Origin: DASVDK01 sp036381125 [NCBI: Thermodesulfobacteriota bacterium]
GTDB lineage: Bacteria; DASVDK01
Direction: 5' to 3'
DNA length: 36,395 nt
Assembly (NCBI GenBank): GCA_036381125.1
Contig: DASVDK010000237.1
Location: 1 to 36,395, forward strand
Positions 15,586-23,954 of this stretch are shown one piece after another. The first letter of the stretch is position 1; each line of letters begins with the position of its first letter. The translations under genes were made by a program, and so were the position numbers. Under the pieces are notes generated by a model that did no database searches, was not told the DNA's origin, and saw only the letters and a list, made by a program, of their open reading frames with translations.

Positions 15586-16851
15586 ATGATGTCTCCGATC
15601 GCGCTCTCATCTCTGACGGCCCTCTCCGATGCCGACCTTCTCGCCCGGATCGCCCGGCTCGCGGCGCAGGAGCGCGAGGCAACCGTCGCGCTGATTGCGC
15701 ACCTCGTCGAACTCGACGCCCGGCGCCTCTACCTGGCCGAAGGCTACCCGTCGCTCTTCGCCTACTGCACGCAGGCCCTCCACCTCTCCGAGCATGCCGC
15801 GTACGGGCGGATCGAGGCGGCGCGCGCGGCGCGGCGCTTTCCCGTTATCCTCGAGCGCCTTGCCGGCGGGTCAATCACGCTCACGACGGTGACGCTCCTC
15901 GCGCCGCACCTCACGGTGGAGAATCATCGGGACCTGCTCGAGCAGGCCCGCCACAAGAGCCGGCGGGAGGTCGAGGCGCTGGTGGCGGCGCTCCGTCCCC
16001 AGCCGCCCGTGCCCACCTCGGTGCGCCGGCTGCCGGCACCACGGCCTGCGCCGGCCGTGCCCCTGTCACCGGCGGAGGCGGCGCTTCCCGACGCGTCTGG
16101 ACCGACCCCGCTCCTCCCCGCGACGGCGCCGCCCGCGATCGAAGCGGCGCCAGTGAGCCCCCCTCCCCCGATTCCAGCCTCCCAGGCGGCCGCGTCACCG
16201 CCGGCCCCCGAAGCGTCCGTAGCCGTGTCGGCGCTGACGCCGACGTCACCGGCGTCGACTGGCACTCCGACACCACCGACGCGATCGCCGGTCGTGGCCC
16301 CTCTGGCGCCCGACCGCTACAAGGTCCAGTTCACCGCGAGCGCCGAGACCTACGCCAGGCTACGGCAGGCGCAGGATCTCCTGCGCCACCAGATCCCCGA
16401 CGGCGACATTGCCCAGGTCCTCGACCGGGCCCTCACGGTCCTTGTCGAGACGCTCCTCAAGCAGAAGGTCGCCGCGACCGATCGACCGCGGGCGGGGACG
16501 CCCCCGAGGCCGGGCTCGCGCCACGTGCCGGCGGCGGTGAGGCGGGCGGTCTGGGCGCGCGACGGGGGACGGTGCGCCTTCGTGAGCCGGACTGGGCGCC
16601 GGTGTGCGGAGCGGGGCTTTCTCGAGTTCCACCACGTGCGGCCGTACGCAGAAGGCGGCCCGGCGACGGTCGAGAACATCGAGTTGCGCTGTCGGGCGCA
16701 CAACGGGTACGAAGCGGAGCGGGTGTTCGGCCCCCGGGGCGCGTCGCAGGTGCGGGAGCCGGCGGCCGTCTACGTCGCGGCTCGCCGGGTCGCCGCCTGG
16801 CGGCGAACTCGGTTCGAACCGAGTTGGGCCTCGGCCGGCCAGCCGCCGTAG
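15586..16851 (+). CDS. HNH endonuclease-domain protein with helical N-terminus
   Basis: 421-residue protein. Residues 1-140 form a helical domain (LSDADLLARIARLAAQERE, then YLAEGYPSLFAYCTQALHLSEHAAYGRI) common in 13E12/DUF222-like HNH proteins. Residues about 145-245 are a Pro/Ala/Ser-rich linker. Residues about 250-300 are helical again, and the HNH nuclease is at 320-385, with Cys ligands near RCAF and RRCAERG, catalytic HH at 349-350 (FLEFHHVRPYAEGG) and H372-N373. The family often occurs as many dispersed copies; the roles proposed for it are mobile or selfish DNA and restriction. The last 20 residues are partly encoded by a 20-bp palindromic repeat, suggesting the original C-terminus was replaced or extended. 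Palindromes lie on both sides. The start codon has no clear ribosome site. Confidence 0.82.
   Translation: MMSPIALSSLTALSDADLLARIARLAAQEREATVALIAHLVELDARRLYLAEGYPSLFAYCTQALHLSEHAAYGRIEAARAARRFPVILERLAGGSITLTTVTLLAPHLTVENHRDLLEQARHKSRREVEALVAALRPQPPVPTSVRRLPAPRPAPAVPLSPAEAALPDASGPTPLLPATAPPAIEAAPVSPPPPIPASQAAASPPAPEASVAVSALTPTSPASTGTPTPPTRSPVVAPLAPDRYKVQFTASAETYARLRQAQDLLRHQIPDGDIAQVLDRALTVLVETLLKQKVAATDRPRAGTPPRPGSRHVPAAVRRAVWARDGGRCAFVSRTGRRCAERGFLEFHHVRPYAEGGPATVENIELRCRAHNGYEAERVFGPRGASQVREPAAVYVAARRVAAWRRTRFEPSWASAGQPP
16806..16825. repeat. Perfect 20-bp palindrome inside the HNH gene 3' end
   Basis: AACTCGGTTC followed by GAACCGAGTT is a perfect palindrome, and matches the 15339-15362 copy in both arms. 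It encodes residues TRFEPSW of the HNH protein C-terminus, so the repeat was tolerated within coding sequence. Confidence 0.85.
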
Positions 16852-17048
16852 AGCGCGAGGCCGGCTGGCTGAGAGGAGGTCCCTCGCGGCCCGGCAGTTC
16901 CTAACCGGCCCTCACTCAGAGCAGCCCGTTGTCGGCCAACACGTCCCAAGAGGACCGGTCGGGCAGCTTCATCGTCGGCGAGCGAGATCTCGAGCTTTCA
17001 ACTGGAAGATGCGGAATCGCGCGGGGAAGTAGTCCGTGCGGGACCGAA

Positions 17049-17077
17049 TTGACGGCGCGCGTCCGGGGCGCTACCGT
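17049..17077 (+). promoter_or_regulatory. Promoter of the csoR-copA-copZ operon
   Basis: TTGACG (17049-17054), 17-bp spacer, TACCGT (17072-17077), with the expected start near 17084. Good sigma70-like match and ideal spacing. It is followed at once by the C/G-tract operator and the csoR ribosome site. Confidence 0.6.
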
Positions 17078-17088
17078 CTCGCCTGCTT

Positions 17089-17109
17089 CCCCTCCCCCCT
17101 GGGGAGGGG
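17089..17109 (+). promoter_or_regulatory. Putative CsoR operator (C/G-tract inverted repeat)
   Basis: CCCCTCCCC (17089-17097) and GGGGAGGGG (17101-17109) form a perfect 9-bp inverted repeat with a CCT spacer, between the predicted start and the csoR ribosome site (GGAGG, 17115-17119). Known CsoR-family operators are C/G-tract pseudo-palindromes, so copper-responsive autoregulation is likely. It would also fold into a hairpin in the 5' leader. Confidence 0.6.
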
Positions 17110-17124
17110 CGTTCGGAGGTTCGC

Positions 17125-17406
17125 GTGAAGGACGACGTTCGGCAGGATGTCGGCCGGCGGCTCAAGAGCGTGGCGGGACACGTCCACGGGGTCCTCAAGA
17201 TGGTCGAGGAGGACAAGTACTGCATCGATGTGATCCGCCAGATCGAGGCGGTCGAGCAGGCGCTCCACAAGGTGAAGCGGCAGCTCCTGGCCGGCCACCT
17301 CGACAGCTGCGTGACGACCGCCATCCGCAGCGAGAACGCCCGCGACCGCGAGCGGGTGCTCAAGGAGCTGCTCGAGGTCTACGACACGGAGCGACGCCTG
17401 AAGTGA
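17125..17406 (+). CDS. csoR: Copper-sensing transcriptional repressor CsoR
   Basis: 93-residue all-helical repressor of the CsoR/RcnR (DUF156) family. The Cu(I) ligands of the CsoR subgroup are all visible: Cys33 (DKYCIDVI), His58 and Cys62 ([11 protein letters not shown]). The N-terminal [19 protein letters not shown] is the DNA-contacting signature. Without copper it should repress the operon, and Cu(I) binding releases it. GTG 17125 has GGAGG about 6 nt upstream. Its stop overlaps the copA start by 4 bp (GTGA), so the two are coupled. Formaldehyde-sensing FrmR or nickel-sensing RcnR are unlikely given the Cys-His-Cys set and the copA neighbour. Confidence 0.93.
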   Translation: MKDDVRQDVGRRLKSVAGHVHGVLKMVEEDKYCIDVIRQIEAVEQALHKVKRQLLAGHLDSCVTTAIRSENARDRERVLKELLEVYDTERRLK

Positions 17407-19775
17407 GCGTCCCGCGGGAGGTCGAGCTCGGCGTCACGGGGATGACCTGCGCCTCCTGCGTGCGCCGGATCGAGAAGGCCCTCTCGAAGGTGCCGGGGGT
17501 CGTCGAGGCGAGCGTCAACCTGGCCACGGAGCAGGCCCGCGTGGTCTACGACCCCGAGGCGGTCGACGTCGAGGCGCTCGAGCGCACCGTCGAGGCCGCC
17601 GGCTACGGGGTGCGCCGCGCGCCGGCCGGGGCCGCGGCCGGCGAGCCGGCCGACGCGTCGGCGGCGCGGGCGGCGGAAGCCGAGCGGGAGCTGGCCGACC
17701 TGCGGCGCCGGTGGGTCGCGAGCCTTGCCATCGGCGCCGCGATGATGGCGCTCATGTACCTGCCCGTACGCCCCGACACGGCCGTCGTCGCGCCGCTGCT
17801 GCTGATCGCGGCCACGGTGGTGCAGTTCTGGGCGGGCGGGCGCTTCTACCGGGCGGCGTGGGCGGCCGCGAGGCACGGCGCGACGAACATGAACACGCTC
17901 GTCGCGGTCGGCACCAGCGTCGCCTACGGCTACAGCGCCTTCGTGACCCTCTGGCCGCAGCTCGCCGAGCGGTGGGGCTTCCCCGTCCACCTCTACTACG
18001 AGACGTCCGTCGTCATCATCGCGCTCGTCCTCATGGGCCGGTGGCTCGAGGCGCGTGCCAGGACCCGCACGGGCGCCGCCATCGAGGCCCTCGTCCGGCT
18101 CCAGGCGAGGACCGCCCGCGTGATCCGTCACGGCGTCGAGCGCGACGTGCCGGTCGAGTCGGTGCGGCCGGGCGACCTCGTGCGCGTGCGGCCGGGCGAG
18201 ACGGTGCCGGTCGACGGCGTCGTTCGCGAGGGGCGCTCCTCGCTCGACGAGAGCATGCTCACCGGCGAGAGCCTCCCGGTCGAGAAGGGCCCCGGCGACA
18301 CGGTCATCGGCGCAACGCTCAACCGCACCGGCAGCTTCGTCTTCGAGGCGACGCGCGTCGGGCGCGACACCACGCTCGCCCAGATCGTCCGCCTGGTCGA
18401 GGAGGCGCAGGGCGGCAAGGCGCCGATGCAGCGGCTCGCCGACAGGATCTCCGGCTACTTCGTGCCGATCGTCCTCGTCCTCGCCGCCGTCACGTTCGCC
18501 GGCTGGCTCCTCCTCGGCCCGGAGCCGGCCCTGATCCCGGCCCTCACGGCGGCCATCGCGGTGCTCATCATCGCCTGTCCCTGCGCCCTCGGCCTCGCCA
18601 CGCCGACGGCCGTCATGGTCGGCACCGGCAAGGCGGCCGAGCTCGGCATCCTGATCCGCGGCGGCGAGGCGCTCGAGGCGGCGCGGCGCGTCGACACCGT
18701 CGTCCTCGACAAGACCGGCACGCTCACCCGCGGCAGGCCGGCGGTGACCCGGATCGTGACCGACGGCCTCCCGGAGGCGGCCCTGCTGCGCCTCGCGGCC
18801 GCGGTCGAGGTCGGCTCGGAGCACCCGCTCGGCGAGGCGGTCGTCACCCACGCGGCCGGGCTCGGCCTCGACCTGCCCCGCGCCGAGGCGTTCGAGTCGG
18901 TCCCCGGCAAGGGGGTGCGGGCCGTCGTGGAGGGACGTGCCGTCCTCCTCGGCAACCGCGCCCTCATGTCCGATGCGGGCATCGCCCTCGACGGCCTCGA
19001 CCGCCGCGCCGAGGCGCTCGCCCGCGGCGGCGAGACGCCGATGTACGTGGCGGTGGACGGCCGGGGGGTCGGCCTCGTCGGCGTCGCCGACACGCTCGGG
19101 CCGGGTTCGCGAGAGGCGGTGGCCGAGCTACGGGCCCTCGGCCTCGCGGTCGTCATGCTCACGGGCGACGCGCGCGCCACGGCCGAGGCGATCGCGGCCG
19201 AGGCGGGCATCGACGAGGTGCTGGCCGAGGTGCTGCCGCACGAGAAGGCCGAGGCGGTGAAGGCGCTCCAGGCGCGGGGCCGCGTGGTGGCGATGGTCGG
19301 CGACGGCGTCAACGACGCGCCCGCCCTCGCCCAGGCCGACCTCGGCGTCGCGATCGGCACCGGGACGGACGTGGCGCTCGCCGCGTCGGACGTGACGCTC
19401 GTCGGGGGGGACCTGCGCAACCTCGTCACGGCGATCGCGCTCTCCCGCAAGACCGTCGGCGTCATCGCGCAGGGGCTCTTCTGGGCGTTCGCCTACAACG
19501 CGATCCTCATCCCGGTCGCGATGGGGGCGCTCTACCCGGCCTTCGGCGTCCTGCTCGACCCGATGCTCGCCGCGGCGGCCATGGCGATGAGCAGCGTGAG
19601 CGTGGTCACCAACGCCCTGCGCCTGCGCGGCTTCCGGCGACCGGAGAGCGCGGAGGCGATCCTCGACCCGCCGCTCCGCGCGCGGGTGGCCGACTACGCG
19701 TACCTCGCCGGCATCGCGGCGGCCGCCCTGCTGGCCGGGGCCGTGGCGCTCGCGCTCGCGGCCGGCGGACACTGA
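17403..19775 (+). CDS. copA: Cu(I)-exporting P1B-type ATPase
   Basis: 790-residue copper efflux ATPase of the inner membrane. One N-terminal heavy-metal domain (GMTCASC near residue 15) is followed by eight transmembrane helices, the actuator motif ([14 protein letters not shown]), the transmembrane metal site CPC at 392-394 ([14 protein letters not shown]), phosphorylated Asp436 in DKTGTLTRG, the nucleotide-binding HP motif (SEHPLGEAV), [10 protein letters not shown], and the last-helix YN and MSSVSVV residues diagnostic of Cu(I) (P1B-1) pumps. GTG 17403 overlaps the csoR stop. It ends 23 nt before copZ. Ag(I) transport is an alternative shared by the subgroup. Confidence 0.96.
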   Translation: MSVPREVELGVTGMTCASCVRRIEKALSKVPGVVEASVNLATEQARVVYDPEAVDVEALERTVEAAGYGVRRAPAGAAAGEPADASAARAAEAERELADLRRRWVASLAIGAAMMALMYLPVRPDTAVVAPLLLIAATVVQFWAGGRFYRAAWAAARHGATNMNTLVAVGTSVAYGYSAFVTLWPQLAERWGFPVHLYYETSVVIIALVLMGRWLEARARTRTGAAIEALVRLQARTARVIRHGVERDVPVESVRPGDLVRVRPGETVPVDGVVREGRSSLDESMLTGESLPVEKGPGDTVIGATLNRTGSFVFEATRVGRDTTLAQIVRLVEEAQGGKAPMQRLADRISGYFVPIVLVLAAVTFAGWLLLGPEPALIPALTAAIAVLIIACPCALGLATPTAVMVGTGKAAELGILIRGGEALEAARRVDTVVLDKTGTLTRGRPAVTRIVTDGLPEAALLRLAAAVEVGSEHPLGEAVVTHAAGLGLDLPRAEAFESVPGKGVRAVVEGRAVLLGNRALMSDAGIALDGLDRRAEALARGGETPMYVAVDGRGVGLVGVADTLGPGSREAVAELRALGLAVVMLTGDARATAEAIAAEAGIDEVLAEVLPHEKAEAVKALQARGRVVAMVGDGVNDAPALAQADLGVAIGTGTDVALAASDVTLVGGDLRNLVTAIALSRKTVGVIAQGLFWAFAYNAILIPVAMGALYPAFGVLLDPMLAAAAMAMSSVSVVTNALRLRGFRRPESAEAILDPPLRARVADYAYLAGIAAAALLAGAVALALAAGGH

Positions 19776-19798
19776 TCACGGAAGGAGGCAAGACCCGC

Positions 19799-20014
19799 AT
19801 GGCCACGGTCATCCTGAACGTACCCGACATCTCGTGCGGGCACTGCGAGCAGACGATCACCAGGGCGCTCGCGCCGGTGGACGGCGTGACGAGCGTCCGG
19901 GTCGACATCCCGGCGCGGCGCGTACACGTGGAGTACGACGAGCGCCGGGTCGACGTGGAGCGGATCTCGCGCGTCCTCGCCGAGGAGGACTACCCGGTCG
20001 CGGCCACCGAATAG
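19799..20014 (+). CDS. copZ: Copper chaperone, heavy-metal-associated domain protein
   Basis: 71-residue single HMA domain with the metal-binding CxxC in ISCGHCEQTITRAL and the expected ferredoxin-like beta-alpha-beta pattern (VTSVRVDIPARRVHVEYDE). It should carry Cu(I) in the cytoplasm and pass it to CopA or CsoR. ATG 19799 has GGAAGGAGG about 10 nt upstream. It is third in the csoR-copA-copZ operon. The His between the two Cys is common in CopZ-like and some mercury-type chaperones; the neighbours favour copper. Confidence 0.9.
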   Translation: MATVILNVPDISCGHCEQTITRALAPVDGVTSVRVDIPARRVHVEYDERRVDVERISRVLAEEDYPVAATE

Positions 20015-20095
20015 ACGGAGGTGCCGCCCTCGTCTATGCTCTAGCCGGCGTCCCGGGGGCCGCCCGGGGCGCTGCCGACACCGATGGAGGTTCGA

Positions 20096-20629
20096 GTGCG
20101 CAGGTTGCCGTCTCTGGCCGCCGCCGTGGCGGCGGCGCTCCTCACGGGCGTCGCGCCCACCGTGGCGGACGAGCCCGTCCGCGTCGAGGGGCTGGCCGAC
20201 TGGCTGGCCGGGGCCCCGGGCCCCGACCACGCGGCCCGCGCCTACCCACAGTACGCGCAGCAGAAGCCGAGCACCCCCATCCGGCTCATGGGCGTGGCGA
20301 CGCTCATGGGGCGCCTGCGGCTCGGCGACAGGCCCTTCATCGTCGACGTGCGGACCTATCCGGAGTTCCTGGAGGCCCACCTGCCGGATGCGGTGAACAT
20401 CCCGCTCGCCGAGGTCGAGAAGCGGATCGGCGAGTTCCCCAGGCAGGGGACCGTCGTCCTCTACAGAGCGTGCCCCCACCACCTGGCCAGTTTGGCCAGC
20501 GAGAAGCTGTACAAGGCGGGGTACCGCAACATGTACGTCCTCGACGAGGGGATCCCGGGCTGGGCGCGGATGGGCTACCCCATCGAGCAGGGGCCGCCGA
20601 AGGCGCCGAGGCGCACCTCTCTCCGGTAG
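20096..20629 (+). CDS. Exported rhodanese-domain protein with Arg in place of the catalytic Cys
   Basis: 177-residue rhodanese-fold protein with a signal peptide (RRLPSLAAAVAAALLTG, cleavage near VADEP), so periplasmic. The rhodanese domain spans about 85-170: FIVDVRTYPEFLEAHLPDAVNIPL, then TVVLYRACPHHLAS, and YVLDEGIPGWARMGYP. The loop normally reads LYC-ACP or similar; here the first position is Arg124, encoded by AGA (20465-20467), a codon otherwise very rare in this sequence, while the second Cys (126) remains. A SECIS-like hairpin follows (20483-20499), so this may be a selenoprotein gene with UGA changed to AGA. GTG 20096 is preferred over ATG 20084 because GGAGG lies 5 nt before it. 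Confidence 0.85.
   Translation: MRRLPSLAAAVAAALLTGVAPTVADEPVRVEGLADWLAGAPGPDHAARAYPQYAQQKPSTPIRLMGVATLMGRLRLGDRPFIVDVRTYPEFLEAHLPDAVNIPLAEVEKRIGEFPRQGTVVLYRACPHHLASLASEKLYKAGYRNMYVLDEGIPGWARMGYPIEQGPPKAPRRTSLR
20483..20499 (+). promoter_or_regulatory. SECIS-like hairpin downstream of the anomalous AGA codon
   Basis: CTGGCCA (20483-20489), loop GTT, TGGCCAG (20493-20499): a perfect 7-bp stem whose loop lies 23-25 nt after the AGA codon at 20465-20467. It starts with GU, as in the SelB-recognised loop of known bacterial SECIS elements. The codons used here (AGT, TTG) are unusual for this GC-rich genome, as if kept for RNA shape rather than protein. Confidence 0.55.
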
Positions 20630-20710
20630 TCGCGCCGACCCGGCCGACGTCCGCGGTCGATTCGTCGACTGCGGTGGCCGGCGCGACACTTCCGGTCCGG
20701 CGTTCGGCGC

Positions 20711-20716
20711 TATAGT
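20711..20716 (+). promoter_or_regulatory. -10-like box (TATAGT) before the PotA-like operon
   Basis: TATAGT lies 26 nt upstream of GTG 20743 in the 113-bp gap after the rhodanese gene. A GGAG ribosome site follows. No convincing -35 is seen at the right distance. It probably starts the transporter/dikinase operon transcript. Confidence 0.45.
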
Positions 20717-20742
20717 GCCGGGAATCGACGGAGCCATTCCCG

Positions 20743-21855
20743 GTGAGCGCCTATCTCTCCATCCGCGGGCTGTCGCGACGCTTCGGCCCCGTGGCCGCCG
20801 TGGACGGACTCTCGCTCGACGTCCGGCACGGCGAGATGCTCTTCCTCCTCGGGCCGTCGGGCTGCGGCAAGTCGACGACGCTGCGTCTCGTGGCGGGCTA
20901 CGAGCGGGCCGACGGCGGATCGATCACGCTGGGCGGCCGGCCGCTCGACCCGGTGCCGGTCCACCGCCGCAACATCGGCATGGTCTTCCAGGACTACGCC
21001 CTCTTCCCCCACCGCACGGTCCTCGAGAACGTCGGCTTCGGCCTCAAGATGCGGGGCGTCCGGCCGGCCGAGCGCGACCGCCGCGCGCGCGCCGCGCTCG
21101 CCCAGGTGGACCTCGAGGGCCTCGAGGCGCGCTACCCCTGGCAGCTCTCCGGCGGGCAGCGCCAGCGGGTGGCGCTCGCCCGCGCCATCGTCTTCGAGCC
21201 CGACCTCCTGCTCCTCGACGAGCCGCTCGCGAGCCTCGACCGGCGGCTGCGCGACGCGGTGCGCCTCGAGCTGCGCGCGCTGCAGCGCCGGCTCGGCCTC
21301 ACCGCCATCTACGTCACGCACGACCAGGACGAGGCGCTCGAGATGGCCGACCGGATCGCGGTCATGGACCGGGGGCGCCTCGTGCAGGTCGGCACGCCGT
21401 CGGAGGTCTACAACGCGCCGGCCACCGGCTACGTGGCGGCCTTCCTCGGCGACGCGAGCCGCTTCGCCGGCCGCCTCGTGGTCGCCGACCGCGGCGCCGA
21501 GGTCGTCACCGACGGCGGCCTGCGACTGCGCGTGCCGCGCACGCCCGGCATCGGCCCGGGCGACCGCGTGGAGGTCTACCTGCGCCCCGAGCGGGTCCGG
21601 ATCGCGCGCGAGGGCGAGGACCGGGCGCCGGCCGGCGCGCGATCGACCGGGGGGACCGACCGCTTCGGCGGCGTCGTCGAGACGGTCGCCTATCACGGCG
21701 CCGGCGTCTCGTACCACGTGCGCCTCGACGGGGGCGGCCGCGTCGTCGCGCGCGAGCCGATCCCGGGCGGCGCCCCCCGGCTCGCGTCGGGCGACCGGGT
21801 CGTCGTCGCGTGGGCTCCCGAGCAACTCACGGTCGTCAAGGAGAGCGACGCATGA
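20743..21855 (+). CDS. ABC transporter ATP-binding protein (PotA/FbpC/PhnT-like)
   Basis: 370-residue importer ATPase. Walker A is GPSGCGKST, the Q-loop is MVFQDYALFPHRTVLENVGFGL, the signature is LSGGQRQRVALARAI, Walker B is LLLLDEPLASLD and the switch His is in YVTHDQDEALEMADRIAV. A C-terminal TOBE domain begins near residue 260 (VYLRPERVRIA). The group serves polyamines, Fe(III), thiamine, opines or 2-aminoethylphosphonate. The GTG start follows a GGAG; the stop overlaps the binding-protein start (ATGA). First gene of a run of six overlapping or abutting genes. Confidence 0.92.
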   Translation: MSAYLSIRGLSRRFGPVAAVDGLSLDVRHGEMLFLLGPSGCGKSTTLRLVAGYERADGGSITLGGRPLDPVPVHRRNIGMVFQDYALFPHRTVLENVGFGLKMRGVRPAERDRRARAALAQVDLEGLEARYPWQLSGGQRQRVALARAIVFEPDLLLLDEPLASLDRRLRDAVRLELRALQRRLGLTAIYVTHDQDEALEMADRIAVMDRGRLVQVGTPSEVYNAPATGYVAAFLGDASRFAGRLVVADRGAEVVTDGGLRLRVPRTPGIGPGDRVEVYLRPERVRIAREGEDRAPAGARSTGGTDRFGGVVETVAYHGAGVSYHVRLDGGGRVVAREPIPGGAPRLASGDRVVVAWAPEQLTVVKESDA

Positions 21856-23012
21856 TCCGCCGACGCACCTTCCTCGCCGCGGCGCTGGCCGCCGGCCTCT
21901 CCTCCGCGCCGAAGGTCACCGGCGCCGCCCGCCCCTTCGAGGGGGAGTCGCTCGTGATCGGCGCCTACTCGGGACCGACGCAGAAGTTCTTCGAGCAGTG
22001 GTTCGTGCCGCAGTTCGAGCGCCGCACCGGCGCGAAGGTCGCCGTGTCGTACTACTGGTGGGAGGGGATCCCGAACCTCGTCGCCTCGCTCCCCGGCCCG
22101 GCGCCCTACGACCTCATGGTGACCGACCCGACGCAGGGCTATCCGGCCATCCTGGGCTACGTCGCGCCGGGCGGGCCGGAGCAGGACCGGAAGGCCGGCG
22201 GGCAGAGCCTCTTCGCGAAGATCGACTGGGCGAACGTTCCCAACGTGAAGCGGCTCCACCCGGCCGTCGTCGACAACTTCGTCGTGAGGGAGGGCTACGG
22301 CGTCACGCTGGCCGGCTCGGGCATGGCGCTGGTGGTCCACCGCGACGTGACGCCGCAGGTCGCGAGCTGGGGCGACCTCCTGCGGCCCGACCTCGCCGGC
22401 AAGGTGGGGCTCTACGACAGCCTCTACATGAGCCTCTTCACCTTCGCCGCCATGAAGGCGGCGGCCGAGGGGAAGGCCGGCCGGGCGCACGAGCTCGTCG
22501 CGGCGGACCTCGACGGCGTCCTCGCCTTCGCGAGGGCCAACCGCGACCGCGTCGCCTACTGGTGGCCCAACTCCGCCAAGGCGCAGGAGCAGCTCGTCAT
22601 GAAGGGGTTCCTCGCCGGCAACATGCACACGCAGGCGGCGGCGAACCTCCTGCGCGAGGAGCAGCCGGTGCGGGTCGTCACGCCGGCCGAGGACCGGGCG
22701 TACGTGCAGTACGTCTGGGCGATTCCCCGCACCAGCGCGAAGAAGCGGCTCGCCGAGGCGGCCCTCGACTTCCTGCTCGCGCCCGAGTCGCAGCGCGCGC
22801 TGGCGACCGTCGGCCTGCAGAACGTCGGCATCCTCGAGGTGGCCAGGGAGGTCGCTGCGGAGGACCCGTCCTGGGCCGCCGCCTATCCGCACACGGACGA
22901 GGAGTACCGGACGCTCCGTTACTACCCGTACGACGTCTACCTCCAGGACGCCGCCACCTGGGCCCGGCTCAACCGCTTCTGGGAGCGCGAGGTCCTGCGC
23001 AAGGGGTTCTAG
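21852..23012 (+). CDS. Extracellular solute-binding protein (spermidine/putrescine-type, family 1)
   Basis: 386-residue periplasmic binding protein. The N-terminus RRRTFLAAALAAGLSSA has twin arginines before a hydrophobic stretch, so Tat export is likely. The mature part matches the PotD/PhnS/AfuA cluster: SLVIGAYSGPTQKFFEQWFVP, FERRTGAKVAVSYYWWEG, SWGDLLRPDLAGKVGLYD, and LLAPESQRALA. The ligand pocket appears aromatic (YYWWEG, YWWPNSAK). The ATG overlaps the ATPase stop as ATGA. Ligand is not predictable; the unusual downstream genes argue against a plain polyamine system. Confidence 0.88.
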   Translation: MIRRRTFLAAALAAGLSSAPKVTGAARPFEGESLVIGAYSGPTQKFFEQWFVPQFERRTGAKVAVSYYWWEGIPNLVASLPGPAPYDLMVTDPTQGYPAILGYVAPGGPEQDRKAGGQSLFAKIDWANVPNVKRLHPAVVDNFVVREGYGVTLAGSGMALVVHRDVTPQVASWGDLLRPDLAGKVGLYDSLYMSLFTFAAMKAAAEGKAGRAHELVAADLDGVLAFARANRDRVAYWWPNSAKAQEQLVMKGFLAGNMHTQAAANLLREEQPVRVVTPAEDRAYVQYVWAIPRTSAKKRLAEAALDFLLAPESQRALATVGLQNVGILEVAREVAAEDPSWAAAYPHTDEEYRTLRYYPYDVYLQDAATWARLNRFWEREVLRKGF

Positions 23013-23954
23013 GTGCCGCGACGCGGCGGGGGAGGCCGCCCCTGGGGCCATGCCGGCTGGCCCCTCTGGTTGCCGGCCGCGGCGCTCGCCGCGATCGGCT
23101 TCGCCGCGCCGCTCGCCTGGCTCGGCCGGCTCTCGCTCTACGAGTCGGCAGGCTCGGGCGGCTACGGCCTCGGCAACGCCGGCCTCTACGTCGCCGGCAC
23201 GCTCACCCTCGACAACTACCGGGCGCTCCTCGCCGACCGCTACGTCTGGCGGATCGCCGCCTTCACGCTCGAGCTCGGGCTCGTCTCGGCTCTCGCGTCG
23301 GTGGCGCTCGCCTACCCGTTCGCGCTCGTGATCGATCGGGCGCGGGGCTGGAGCCAGGCGGCGCTCCTCGGCGCGACGATCCTGCCCAAGTTCGTGAACC
23401 CGCTCGTCGTCATCGCCGGCGTCGAGGTGGCGCTCGCCCAGGACGGCCCGGTCCGGTCGCTCCTGGTGCCGCTCGGCCTCGTCGGCGAGGAGACGCGGCT
23501 CGCGCACACCTTCCTGGCGGTGGTCGTGGGCGAGGTCGTCTTCGTCCTCCCCTACGCGGTCCTGATCCTCGTGGCGACGTTCGCCTCGGTCGGCCGGTCG
23601 CTCGTCGCCGCCGCGCGCGGGCTCGGCGCCTCGCCGCTTCGCGCCTTCCTCGAGGTGACGCTCCCCCTCTCCTGGCGCGGCACGCGGGCGGCGCTGGTGC
23701 TCTGCCTCGTCTTCGGCCTCTCGGCGTTCACCGCCCCCTTCTTCCTCGGCGGCCCCGAGCACTACACGCTCTCCATCCTGGTCCACCGGCTGGTGCTCGT
23801 GAACCTCGACTGGGCGGCCGGGGCGGCGGCGGCGGTGGAGATGCTCGGGCTCGCCGTCCTCGTGGTGCTCGTGGCGAGCCGCCTGGCCGCGGCCCCGCGC
23901 ACCGGCGACCGCGAGGCGACCGTGCCGGCGCCTGCGCAACGGAGCGCAGCGTGA
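23013..23954 (+). CDS. ABC transporter permease (PotB-like)
   Basis: 313-residue inner-membrane permease with six hydrophobic helices. The EAA coupling loop reads VAAARGLGASPLRAFLEVTLPLSWRGTRAAL. The N-terminus has a short Gly/Arg-rich tail before the first helix (WLPAAALAAIGFAAPLAWLG) and a periplasmic loop with GNAGLYVAGTLTLDNYRALL. The GTG start directly abuts the previous TAG. Pairs with the next permease and the PotA-like ATPase. Confidence 0.9.
   Translation: MPRRGGGGRPWGHAGWPLWLPAAALAAIGFAAPLAWLGRLSLYESAGSGGYGLGNAGLYVAGTLTLDNYRALLADRYVWRIAAFTLELGLVSALASVALAYPFALVIDRARGWSQAALLGATILPKFVNPLVVIAGVEVALAQDGPVRSLLVPLGLVGEETRLAHTFLAVVVGEVVFVLPYAVLILVATFASVGRSLVAAARGLGASPLRAFLEVTLPLSWRGTRAALVLCLVFGLSAFTAPFFLGGPEHYTLSILVHRLVLVNLDWAAGAAAAVEMLGLAVLVVLVASRLAAAPRTGDREATVPAPAQRSAA

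Noticed and set aside
16852-17048. Minus-strand short [21 protein letters not shown]
   Set aside because: 18 codons with no clear ribosome site or context; could be a gene fragment but cannot be supported.
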